From: Candidatus Uhrbacteria bacterium RIFCSPLOWO2_02_FULL_48_12
GTDB taxonomy: Bacteria > Patescibacteriota > Patescibacteriia > GWA2-46-9
DNA length: 5,113 bases
Direction: 5' to 3'
Assembly: GCA_001791425.1 (NCBI GenBank)
Contig: MGEP01000063.1
Span: 1 to 5,113 of the forward strand
Shown here piece after piece: positions 1 through 5,113 of the stretch. The notes beneath the pieces are model-generated. The model was not told where the DNA came from. It did no database searches and saw only the letters and a program-made list of their open reading frames with translations. Every line of letters starts with the position of its first letter. Position 1 is the first letter of the stretch. The position numbers and the translations under genes are program-made.

Positions 1-198
1 GATAATTATAGCTATAATGGCGAGGAAGCCAAGAAGGAACTGGATGATATTAACAACCACAGTCTTGACATCAGTATTTGTCCCTAAGCCAACATTCTGT
101 AGGTCATTAGTATCAATAGCCGCCATTGCTGCCAATGGGGTCAAAAGGGCGACAGCAGAACCAGTAGCCAAAATTCGTTTAATCAACTGTTTGTTCAT
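1..198 (-). CDS. TrbC/VirB2-like (T4SS-type) pilin, 3' end cut by window edge
   Basis: The first 66 residues are visible, starting at the ATG at 198-196; the gene continues past the left edge. Residues 1-26 form a secretion signal: positively charged start (MNKQLIKR), hydrophobic stretch and a signal-peptidase-I-like site AMA-A. A short polar segment (IDTNDLQNVGLGTNTDVK) follows, then a hydrophobic helix from about residue 46 (TVVVNIIQFLLGFLAIIAI) that is still running at the edge. A signal peptide, short polar linker and helix beginning VVNII is the layout of small TrbC/VirB2-type pilins in Patescibacteria, and it matches the neighbouring gene at 319-759. The second helix and the loop between helices lie outside the window, so the family call is inferred from the first half and the context. 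The start is fixed by a strong GGGGGTGA ribosome binding site, and the gene has its own promoter in the 120-bp gap upstream. In the family such proteins are inner-membrane subunits of secretion or pilus-like structures; the partner here is unknown. Confidence 0.72.
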   Translation of the reverse strand, partial: MNKQLIKRILATGSAVALLTPLAAMAAIDTNDLQNVGLGTNTDVKTVVVNIIQFLLGFLAIIAIII

Positions 199-202
199 GT
201 TA

Positions 203-210
203 TCACCCCC
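203..210 (-). promoter_or_regulatory. Strong Shine-Dalgarno site of the first pilin gene
   Basis: On the minus strand GGGGGTGA lies four bases before the ATG at 198. It closely matches the anti-SD complement AGGAGGTGA. It is the only strong ribosome binding site in the window and fixes the start of this gene; the other complete genes lack an obvious one. Confidence 0.75.
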
Positions 211-258
211 TTTTCTGTAATGGTGTTTAAGTCTCTAGATAAACGACTCTTGATGATA

Positions 259-287
259 ATCATACAAGAACAGGCGAACTTCGTCAA
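259..287 (-). promoter_or_regulatory. Sigma70-type promoter for the first pilin gene
   Basis: On the minus strand TTGACG (282-287) and TATGAT (259-264) are separated by exactly 17 bp, each one base from consensus (TTGACA, TATAAT). Transcription would begin near 252, giving a leader of about 54 nt that ends in the strong ribosome binding site. The 120-bp gap (199-318) shows no convincing intrinsic terminator: no GC-rich hairpin with a T run follows the upstream gene. Readthrough from that gene therefore remains possible. The promoter is inferred from sequence only. Confidence 0.65.
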
Positions 288-318
288 TATTTGGAGCGAT
301 GTTAGTAAATACCACTAT

Positions 319-759
319 TTATTGGGGTATTCTGAAAGGTTCTTCGCCCCCAAAAAGTTTGACATGGCCGCCGGGCGGGGTGCCGGTAAGAGCCGCCGTA
401 ATAAAGTAGATAATTAGCCACGAAGAAAGCACAATAATTAGGCCGACAAGCGCTCCCTCCAGCACTTTTTTGCCCTGCTCAATGCGCTGGGTATTGCCCG
501 CGGCAGTTATCCAGACAAAGCCGCCATAGATGAAAAACAACAGGGTGACGCTGCCGAGAAGTCCTAGAATTAATTTTGAGATATTCACCGCCACATCAAC
601 CATTTCTTTGAGGCCGCATTGGTCAGCCGGGGCACCCTCTTTAAGACACCCCGCCGGAACTATCGGTTCTCCCGGGAAAGCGGCATTAACCACAGGTGCC
701 ATTGTTAATAGAAAAATAGCCCCCATGAGTATGCTTAAGGTAAGTATTCGCTTGGTCAT
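319..759 (-). CDS. TrbC/VirB2-like (T4SS-type) pilin
   Basis: This 146-residue exported membrane protein has a signal peptide at residues 1-26 (MTKR, hydrophobic core, cleavage after VVNA). A short periplasmic or extracellular segment with two cysteines (Cys38, Cys48) follows. Helix 1 spans about 58-81, a polar loop GGFVWITAAGN...RIEQGKK spans 79-98, and helix 2 spans about 101-124. A glycine/proline-rich tail (TGTPPGG) ends the protein. The two-helix hairpin with GGF-W-TAAGN and a basic loop is characteristic of the TrbC/VirB2-like pilin family widespread in Patescibacteria; the size also fits. In conjugation systems VirB2/TrbC subunits build the pilus, but in these bacteria the structure formed is not established. 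The gene lies 57 bp after the solute-binding protein gene, probably in the same transcript. No clear Shine-Dalgarno precedes the ATG, and no in-frame ATG, GTG or TTG lies between it and the upstream stop, so the start is the only plausible one. Confidence 0.88.
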   Translation of the reverse strand: MTKRILTLSILMGAIFLLTMAPVVNAAFPGEPIVPAGCLKEGAPADQCGLKEMVDVAVNISKLILGLLGSVTLLFFIYGGFVWITAAGNTQRIEQGKKVLEGALVGLIIVLSSWLIIYFITAALTGTPPGGHVKLFGGEEPFRIPQ

Positions 760-790
760 GATCTTAGTGTCTATTGGTAAACCATTGGTG

Positions 791-816
791 TTAATTAGTG
801 GGTTATTATTAGTGGG
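791..816. repeat. Short direct repeat in the binding-protein/pilin gap
   Basis: The 9-mer ATTAGTGGG occurs at 794-802 and again at 808-816, a 14-bp period that fills the start of the 57-bp intergenic gap. A separate 6-mer, ATTGGT, is also doubled at 773-778 and 784-789. The whole gap looks built from small duplications. No function is evident; replication slippage is the simplest explanation. Confidence 0.5.
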
Positions 817-2205
817 CTAGTATATAGTTTGGTTAATTCTCTTGATGGCTAAATTAACGGCCTCTTCCAGTTTGCCTGGCTCGGCAGCAGAGAGAGCGCC
901 AGTTACCATATCAGCCATGGCTTGTTCCATTTTACCGGCATCGTTTCCACGGTACCAACTTTTGGCCGTCAAAAGCTGACCGGCAAACGCTTCCAAGGCA
1001 GGGTTGCTTAGCTGTTTGTCAACCAGAGCGCGCAGAGCCGTGGGCTTCCCCGTTTTATTAAGATACTTTTCTGCTTGTTCGGCTGAAGCGGCGAATTGAA
1101 TGAAATCCCAGGCCTCATCAGCGTGCTTTGTTTTTTTGGAAACTGTCTCCACCCAGTAATTGGCGACATTTGCTTTATGTTCGGCGTTTACTTGAGGCAA
1201 GGGAGCAATAGCCCAGCGCAGCTGCGGAGCGCGTGATTTAATGACGGGTATTTGATAAGCATAACCAAGGAAAAAAGCAGTTTTGCCGGTAATGAACTCC
1301 TCCATGGCGTCAGGCATACTGGTATTCCAGGTGTAGGCCTGCTTATTGGCTGAAGCAAAATCAGTGTAGAAGTGCAGAGCTTCAATGCCCGGTCGGTATG
1401 ATTTATCGGCAGAGGTTGGCGGCACCAAGTGGAAAGTGGCGTAATTATTAGCGTCAGTCATGACTGCTCCATTCTGCATCATTAGGACCGACAGAATATC
1501 GTTGAAGCGGGGAATATTATTGGCTGTGCCGAGCGAGGCGCCGGCCACGATAATATTTCCCTGCTCGTCAAACTTGGTGATGCGCGTGACGTCGCGGAGA
1601 AACTCGTCCCAGTTCTTTGGTTCAGTGGCGACGCCCGCGGCGTTTAGAATATCTTTATTATAGAAGAGAACCAGCGTGTCAACCGCCAAGGGCAGCCCCA
1701 AGATTTGCTCTTCAGTTTTATTGCCCTCAATTTTCACATTTCTAATGACGTCGCTCGCCACCACATCAAGAAAATTTTTGCGTACGCCCGCCGAGGTTAT
1801 GGTGGGTATGGTTTTAAGTTCAGTAACTACTTCCTTTTTAAAAGTGCCTTGGATACTCTGAAACGGCAAGGTGACGGTTTTGGGCAGGGGCGTTATTTTA
1901 GATTGGTATTTGCCAATCCAGGAATTATGGACGGAGAAAATGTCTGGCCCGCGGTCTTCGGCGAGTGCTTCCAAAAAGAGCTGTTCGTATTCTTCGTAGC
2001 GGATTTTTTTCAATTCAATGGAAACGTTAGGGTGGGTTTGTTTATAAGCCGCGATAATTTCTGACATTGAATCGGGGTCATCAAAAACCCGCCAATAAGT
2101 AAGCTTGACGGGTTCGGCCGTCACTGGCGATTTGCACCGCAAACCAAGCAAGGGCAGAGCGGCAAGCAGAAGCACAAAAAGAATAATGGCGCGGCGGTTT
2201 TTCAT
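817..2205 (-). CDS. Extracellular solute-binding protein, family 1 (ABC sugar-type)
   Basis: This 462-residue protein matches the length and layout of family 1 (SBP_bac_1, UgpB/MalE-like) binding proteins, which capture sugars or glycerol-phosphate-type compounds outside the membrane for an ABC importer. A signal sequence (MKNRRAIILFVLLLAALPLL) leads to Cys24. The mature protein opens with LTYWRVFDDPDSMSEIIAAY, the usual first strand and helix. HPNVSIELKKIRYEEY and GPDIFSVHNSWIGKY (about 58-100) are hallmark N-lobe segments. GLPLAVDTLVLFYNKDIL (170-187) is the typical hinge and Tyr-Asn-Lys region. The C-lobe has GKTAFFLGYAYQIP and WAIAPLPQ, then KHADEAWDFIQF. Cys24 suggests a lipoprotein, but the residues before it (LGLRC) fit the lipobox poorly. 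Its ATG overlaps the galU stop as ATGA, with no Shine-Dalgarno, implying translational coupling. No permease or ATPase gene is present within the window, so import function is unproven and the ligand cannot be told. Confidence 0.9.
   Translation of the reverse strand: MKNRRAIILFVLLLAALPLLGLRCKSPVTAEPVKLTYWRVFDDPDSMSEIIAAYKQTHPNVSIELKKIRYEEYEQLFLEALAEDRGPDIFSVHNSWIGKYQSKITPLPKTVTLPFQSIQGTFKKEVVTELKTIPTITSAGVRKNFLDVVASDVIRNVKIEGNKTEEQILGLPLAVDTLVLFYNKDILNAAGVATEPKNWDEFLRDVTRITKFDEQGNIIVAGASLGTANNIPRFNDILSVLMMQNGAVMTDANNYATFHLVPPTSADKSYRPGIEALHFYTDFASANKQAYTWNTSMPDAMEEFITGKTAFFLGYAYQIPVIKSRAPQLRWAIAPLPQVNAEHKANVANYWVETVSKKTKHADEAWDFIQFAASAEQAEKYLNKTGKPTALRALVDKQLSNPALEAFAGQLLTAKSWYRGNDAGKMEQAMADMVTGALSAAEPGKLEEAVNLAIKRINQTIY
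2202..2205 (-). other. ATGA stop-start overlap coupling galU and the binding-protein gene
   Basis: The galU stop TGA (2204-2202) and the ATG of the next gene (2205-2203) share bases in ATGA. The preceding bases (galU codons for LKTLS) contain no purine-rich ribosome binding site. Ribosomes finishing galU would re-initiate directly, tying production of the two proteins. The mechanism is inferred from the geometry. Confidence 0.8.
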
Positions 2206-3065
2206 GACAGCGTTTTAAGATAATTTTTGAAATCGCGTTTTATTTCTGAATGCTTTAAGCCGTATGCTACCGAGGCCTTAAGGAGGCCTAACTTGCTTCC
2301 GCAATCGTGCCAAGTGCCATTGGTAACGAAACCATAAGCGGCGTGACGAGCAACGTATCGCGCCATACCGTCAGCCGTGCGGAGTTCCTGTCCACGGCGA
2401 AGCGGAACGCGCTTTAAGACATCCAAAAATTCTGTGTTGAGAATATACCTTACAACAATCGCTAGATTGGACGGAGCTTGACGCGCGTTCGGTTTTTCAA
2501 TGACCGAGTTTAGCTTATAAAGGCGTGGTCTTATTTTTACGCCGCCAATGACTCCATAGCGATGAATTTCTCGTCGCGCAACCGGGCAGACGGAAACAAC
2601 CGGAGCATTAAATTCGTCAAAAATTTCAATCATTTCTTTAAGCAGCGGCCGCGGGCTCTCCACAATGTCGTCGCCAGAGAGAACCGCAAAAGGCCGTCCT
2701 CGCAGGAGCGATTCGGCTTCAAGTATGGCGTGGCCATCGCCCAGCGGTTCTTTTTGGCGAATATAGATAAAATTTGCAAGTTTGGAAATATGCCGGACCT
2801 CTTTTAGGGAGGTTATTTTTTTTTGTTCATTGAGGCGCATTTCCAGTTCAAAGTTTCTGTCAAAATGATCCTCAATGGCGCGCTTGCTTTGGCCGGTAAT
2901 AATAATGATGTCGGTAATGCCAGCCGCCACCGCTTCTTCCACGACGTATTGAATGACGGGTTTATCAACCACGGTCAGCATTTCTTTGGGCTGGGCCTTG
3001 GTGGCCGGCAAAAAACGCGTGCCAAATCCGGCCGCGGGAATGACCGCTGTGGTGACTTTTGTCAT
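2202..3065 (-). CDS. galU: UTP--glucose-1-phosphate uridylyltransferase
   Basis: The enzyme joins UTP and glucose-1-phosphate to give UDP-glucose and pyrophosphate in the cytoplasm, supplying glucosyl units for surface polysaccharides, glycolipids and nucleotide-sugar interconversion. At 287 residues it has normal bacterial GalU length. Visible motifs are the nucleotide-binding loop AAGFGTRFLPATKAQPKEML (11-30) with DKPVIQYVVEEAVAAGI after it, the QKEPLGDGHAIL segment (104-115), and FAVLSGDDIV (126-135) carrying the metal-binding aspartate. IEKP (189-192) is the sugar-phosphate-contacting V/I-E-K-P motif. GTWHDCGSKLGLLKASVAYG (250-269) closely resembles the family C-terminus. RYIL is preceded by Val206 where I expect glycine (GRY in E. 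coli). It is the first gene of a run that continues through an ATGA overlap into the binding-protein gene. No Shine-Dalgarno precedes the ATG; a TATAAT box sits six bases before it, suggesting a leaderless message. Confidence 0.96.
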   Translation of the reverse strand: MTKVTTAVIPAAGFGTRFLPATKAQPKEMLTVVDKPVIQYVVEEAVAAGITDIIIITGQSKRAIEDHFDRNFELEMRLNEQKKITSLKEVRHISKLANFIYIRQKEPLGDGHAILEAESLLRGRPFAVLSGDDIVESPRPLLKEMIEIFDEFNAPVVSVCPVARREIHRYGVIGGVKIRPRLYKLNSVIEKPNARQAPSNLAIVVRYILNTEFLDVLKRVPLRRGQELRTADGMARYVARHAAYGFVTNGTWHDCGSKLGLLKASVAYGLKHSEIKRDFKNYLKTLS

Positions 3066-3071
3066 GCTTTA

Positions 3072-3080
3072 ATTATACCA
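3072..3080 (-). promoter_or_regulatory. Extended -10 promoter of galU (probably leaderless)
   Basis: On the minus strand TGGTATAAT contains a perfect -10 hexamer (3072-3077) with the upstream TG of an extended -10 element. The A of the galU ATG (3065) is seven bases past the last base of the -10, where transcription normally starts, so the message would begin at or within a base of the start codon. No TTGACA-like -35 is found at 16-18 bp spacing, as is common for extended -10 promoters. A 13-bp tandem repeat occupies the -35 region. Confidence 0.65.
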
Positions 3081-3089
3081 AAGATTCAT

Positions 3090-3119
3090 TTCCTAAGCTA
3101 TGTTCCTAAGCCATGTTCC
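3090..3119. repeat. 13-bp tandem repeat in the galU promoter region
   Basis: TTCCTAAGCTATG (3090-3102) is followed directly by TTCCTAAGCCATG (3103-3115), one mismatch in 13, and then by a partial third copy TTCC (3116-3119). The array overlaps and lies just upstream of the -35 position of the galU promoter. It may be a slippage duplication or a tandem binding site for a regulator; the sequence alone does not decide. Confidence 0.75.
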
Positions 3120-3154
3120 CCCAGAACAACGAGCGTAGATCAGAATTACCAATT

Positions 3155-3278
3155 AAATGTCTAATGTCAAAGCCCGAATGTCAAATCAATGCTTTAATGA
3201 TTAAATGGCCAAATTGTATATTTGTGATTTAGGTCATTCGAATTTTATTTGTCATTAGGATTTTGATATTCGTCATTT
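3155..3278. repeat. 124-bp imperfect palindrome made of AATGTC/GTCATT words
   Basis: The left half carries repeated words (AAATGTC, TAATGTC, GAATGTC, AATCAATG) and the right half carries their complements (GGTCATTCG, TTGTCATTAGG, CGTCATTT). Comparing 3155-3189 with the reverse complement of 3244-3278 gives 27 identities in 35. Pairing resumes toward the centre, where AAAT (3211-3214) faces ATTT (3220-3223) across a five-base loop. The whole could fold as one long, mismatch-rich, AT-rich hairpin. It ends five bases from the stop codon of the surface-protein gene, so the RNA hairpin would form right after that gene and could serve as a 3'-end stabiliser or weak terminator, although no clear T run follows. 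No gene overlaps it. It resembles small non-autonomous palindromic elements, but no target-site duplication is evident. Confidence 0.7.
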
Positions 3279-3283
3279 CTGTC

Positions 3284-5113
3284 TTACACCATCTCTTCTT
3301 CATCCAAGCCCTCAACCGTAACTGCCGCCAGCCGCTTTCTTTTTTGCCAATAGCGATAAAAAAGGGCGGCCATGAACGTTACCAGTCCCAATATGGTTAC
3401 GACAAGGTATGAGTTTAAAATTGGCACTGGCGTATTTGTCGGCGCTGTTTCGTTTGCCAATGGCTGGGAATTCACAACCAGGTCTTCCATGGTTCTTAAT
3501 AAAATTCGCGTCCCCGCGCTGGTGCGGCTAAGCAGGCCGGTCACTGTTACTTCAGTATCCAAGGGATAGGGGAATTTTTTAGACGAGGCCGGCATGACGG
3601 CGCGTATAGTTTCGCCGCCTGGCAGCTCCAGCACGAACCCGCCGCTTGTTTTTTTACTGACTGTGCCGCTGGCCACGACCAAGCGCCCAAGATCTGTTTC
3701 TACGTCAGTAAGTTCAAGCGGGGTTGGCTTGATGGTCTCACGGCTTGCGCCAGTCACTGTTAAGGCGGCTATATTTTTGACGGACATTCTGGGCTCTCCT
3801 TGCACCTGCCGCACCGTGCCAGTAACCGCAATCATGTCATTTAGTTTGATGGCAACGTTTATTTTGTCCGTGGGCAAATCAACTCTTAAGTTTGACGGCA
3901 AGCCAGCCATGTTAAGGCCGGTTAAATAAAGAACACGCTCACCAATCATCCCCGGAGCCGATGTCACTGTGCCGCTAATTGTTAGTTGGCCGCGCGGGAG
4001 TTGTCCGGAAAAAGCACTGCTCGCGGCTTTATCACTGCTGTCTTCAATAGCGCTAAGAATATTAGCGGCCAAGGGAGTAGGGCGGTTCGTCCAATCCCAT
4101 TCATCATTCTCGTCTCTCATCCAGCTGGCACTGATTTTGGCCGCTGGATAAGACGTGTCATCAACTGTTTCGCCAGCCGCGTTAAACAATATTACATCAT
4201 CGCCTGTGTTATTAAGTGCTAAACGGGTTTGAAATTTCTTAAGCAATAAATAACTCTGGGGCAGAATCATTGTGTCTGAAGAGATAGTGTAAGTACGGCC
4301 GCTGGCATCTTTAAGCGACCAGCCGGCCAGTGACGCAGTTTCATTACCTTGATTATAAAATTCAATCCACTCTTCCTCTCCTTTTGGCGGCGCGGGAAAA
4401 ATTTCGTTGAGTATAATTTCAGAGGTTCCGGCCGCGTAGACGGTCGTGCTTATGCCCAGCACTTGCGGCTCTGCCCGCGGCTCAATCGTGACGGTTCCCT
4501 CGGCCGTGTCTGCGGCGCCATGACTATCGTCAATAGTAAGTTTGACGCGGTAGCGGCCGGCCTTGGCATAAGCATGCGCGGCCGTTTCTCCCGCAGATGT
4601 TTGGCCGTCGCCGAAATTCCATTGAAAGGTTAGGGCATCGCCATCAGGATCTGTTGAATCTTCAGCGCTGAATAGCAATTTGTCGTTTACTAATCCTTGT
4701 TTGGGCAGATTAACGGAGACGACTGGTTTTCGATTAGCAAGAGAAATGACATTAGCCGTTCCCGCCGTTGTGGCGGTTGTCCATTTCCACTGGTCAACTG
4801 TGCTTGCCCAGCTCGCGCCCTCTGGCGCGCTGCCCGTGTAGCTTATCTCATGCACGGGCGAGTTCGCGCCCGGCGGGAAGAGACGAACGGTTTCTCCGCC
4901 AGAGTTATTAAGCGCTATCCCAGTGAGCGTGCGCGGCAGATTAAGATAAGCGCCGGGCGAAACAAGGGGATTTGAAAAATCATTTTCTTGCACCGTATAA
5001 TCGGCGCCGCTCATATCGCTAATACGCCAGCCGATTATGCTTACCTCGCCTGCTCCAATGTTAGTCACTTCAATAAATTCAGCCGCGTCAGAGCCGACCG
5101 GGTTTGGGAAAAG
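3284..5113 (-). CDS. Lamin-tail/PKD surface protein with OB-fold-like modules and C-terminal anchor, 5' end beyond window
   Basis: The reading frame is open to the right edge, giving 609 residues. A GTG at 5068 could be mistaken for the start, but the 15 codons before it (FPNPVGSDAAEFIEV) are a typical lamin-tail opening, so the gene is 5'-truncated here. Domains, numbered from the edge: lamin-tail 1 (about 1-122); PKD (127-211, with DPDGDALTFQWNFGDG and GRYRVKLTIDDSHG); lamin-tail 2 (231-353, NEIFPAPPKGEEEWIEFYN, LAGWSLKDASG); two OB-fold-like beta modules (about 375-455 and 463-550, with GTV...G-V-VTG patterns). A Thr/Pro linker, one membrane helix (about 567-587) and a short tail, KRKR then acidic EGLDEEEMV, follow. 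The basic residues after the helix predict a cytoplasmic C-terminus and an external body. Lamin-tail and PKD domains are adhesion or binding modules; OB modules in secreted bacterial proteins often accompany nucleases, but no catalytic domain is visible. The ligand is unknown. The downstream palindrome separates it from galU. Confidence 0.85.
   Translation of the reverse strand, partial: LFPNPVGSDAAEFIEVTNIGAGEVSIIGWRISDMSGADYTVQENDFSNPLVSPGAYLNLPRTLTGIALNNSGGETVRLFPPGANSPVHEISYTGSAPEGASWASTVDQWKWTTATTAGTANVISLANRKPVVSVNLPKQGLVNDKLLFSAEDSTDPDGDALTFQWNFGDGQTSAGETAAHAYAKAGRYRVKLTIDDSHGAADTAEGTVTIEPRAEPQVLGISTTVYAAGTSEIILNEIFPAPPKGEEEWIEFYNQGNETASLAGWSLKDASGRTYTISSDTMILPQSYLLLKKFQTRLALNNTGDDVILFNAAGETVDDTSYPAAKISASWMRDENDEWDWTNRPTPLAANILSAIEDSSDKAASSAFSGQLPRGQLTISGTVTSAPGMIGERVLYLTGLNMAGLPSNLRVDLPTDKINVAIKLNDMIAVTGTVRQVQGEPRMSVKNIAALTVTGASRETIKPTPLELTDVETDLGRLVVASGTVSKKTSGGFVLELPGGETIRAVMPASSKKFPYPLDTEVTVTGLLSRTSAGTRILLRTMEDLVVNSQPLANETAPTNTPVPILNSYLVVTILGLVTFMAALFYRYWQKRKRLAAVTVEGLDEEEMV

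Noticed and set aside
199..258. Riboswitch or attenuator in the leader of the first pilin gene
   Set aside because: Only 4-base pairings such as AGTC/GACT are visible in a leader of about 54 nt, with no terminator hairpin or known aptamer core.
1705..2064. Plus-strand open frame of 119 codons inside the binding-protein gene
   Set aside because: It lies wholly opposite a well-supported gene and encodes no recognisable protein; it is a shadow frame.
2202..2204. UGA recoded as glycine
   Set aside because: galU reaches its normal family length at this TGA, and continuing in frame gives a short cysteine-rich peptide unlike any domain, so TGA acts as a stop.
2823..3164. Plus-strand open frame of 113 codons across the start of galU
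   Set aside because: It mirrors galU codons and runs on into the intergenic repeats; the translation has no recognisable domain and no ribosome binding site supports it.
3155..3278. CRISPR array
   Set aside because: The repeated words are only 6-7 bases, unevenly spaced, and mirrored rather than all in one direction, with no spacers of uniform length and no cas genes.
3353..3445. Sortase or PEP-CTERM sorting signal at the C-terminus of the surface protein
   Set aside because: A proline, a membrane helix and a basic cluster are present, but there is no LPXTG or VPEP motif and the tail after the helix is long and acidic. A plain single-pass anchor fits better.
5066..5068. GTG as the start of the large surface protein
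   Set aside because: The frame stays open upstream to the edge and encodes FPNPVGSDAAEFIEV, the conserved opening of a lamin-tail domain, so this GTG is an internal valine codon.

Overview
The window looks like a piece of a Patescibacteria (Candidate Phyla Radiation) genome, most likely from the Parcubacteria side. This is inferred from gene content, not from a marker gene. The reasons are two small secreted pilin-like proteins of the TrbC/VirB2 type with a loop sequence common in these genomes, a sugar-type solute-binding protein with no transporter partners beside it, a large lamin-tail/PKD surface protein, very tight gene packing, and an intergenic palindrome built from short AATGTC/GTCATT words. 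galU ends at a TGA exactly where the family normally ends, so UGA works as a stop here. That argues against the UGA-glycine code of Gracilibacteria and Absconditabacteria.

Everything coding lies on the minus strand, so the biological order runs from high to low coordinates. First comes the 3' portion of a large surface protein (3284-5113, running off the right edge). It has two lamin-tail domains flanking a PKD domain, two OB-fold-like modules and a C-terminal membrane anchor. A 218-bp intergenic region follows (3066-3283), holding a 124-bp imperfect palindrome, a 13-bp tandem repeat and an extended -10 promoter. Then comes a compact run: galU (2202-3065), a solute-binding protein overlapping it by ATGA (817-2205), and a pilin-like gene 57 bp further on (319-759). 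After a 120-bp gap with its own consensus-like promoter and strong ribosome binding site, a second pilin-like gene begins (198 down to 1) and is cut by the left edge.

Functionally, galU makes UDP-glucose for surface polysaccharide or glycosylation. The three downstream products are all exported or membrane proteins, so the theme is the cell envelope and surface. The most unusual points are the probably leaderless galU transcript, the palindromic intergenic element, the coupling of galU to an orphan binding protein and a secretion-type pilin, and the layered architecture of the large surface protein. I do not see a complete new defence or mobile system in this window.
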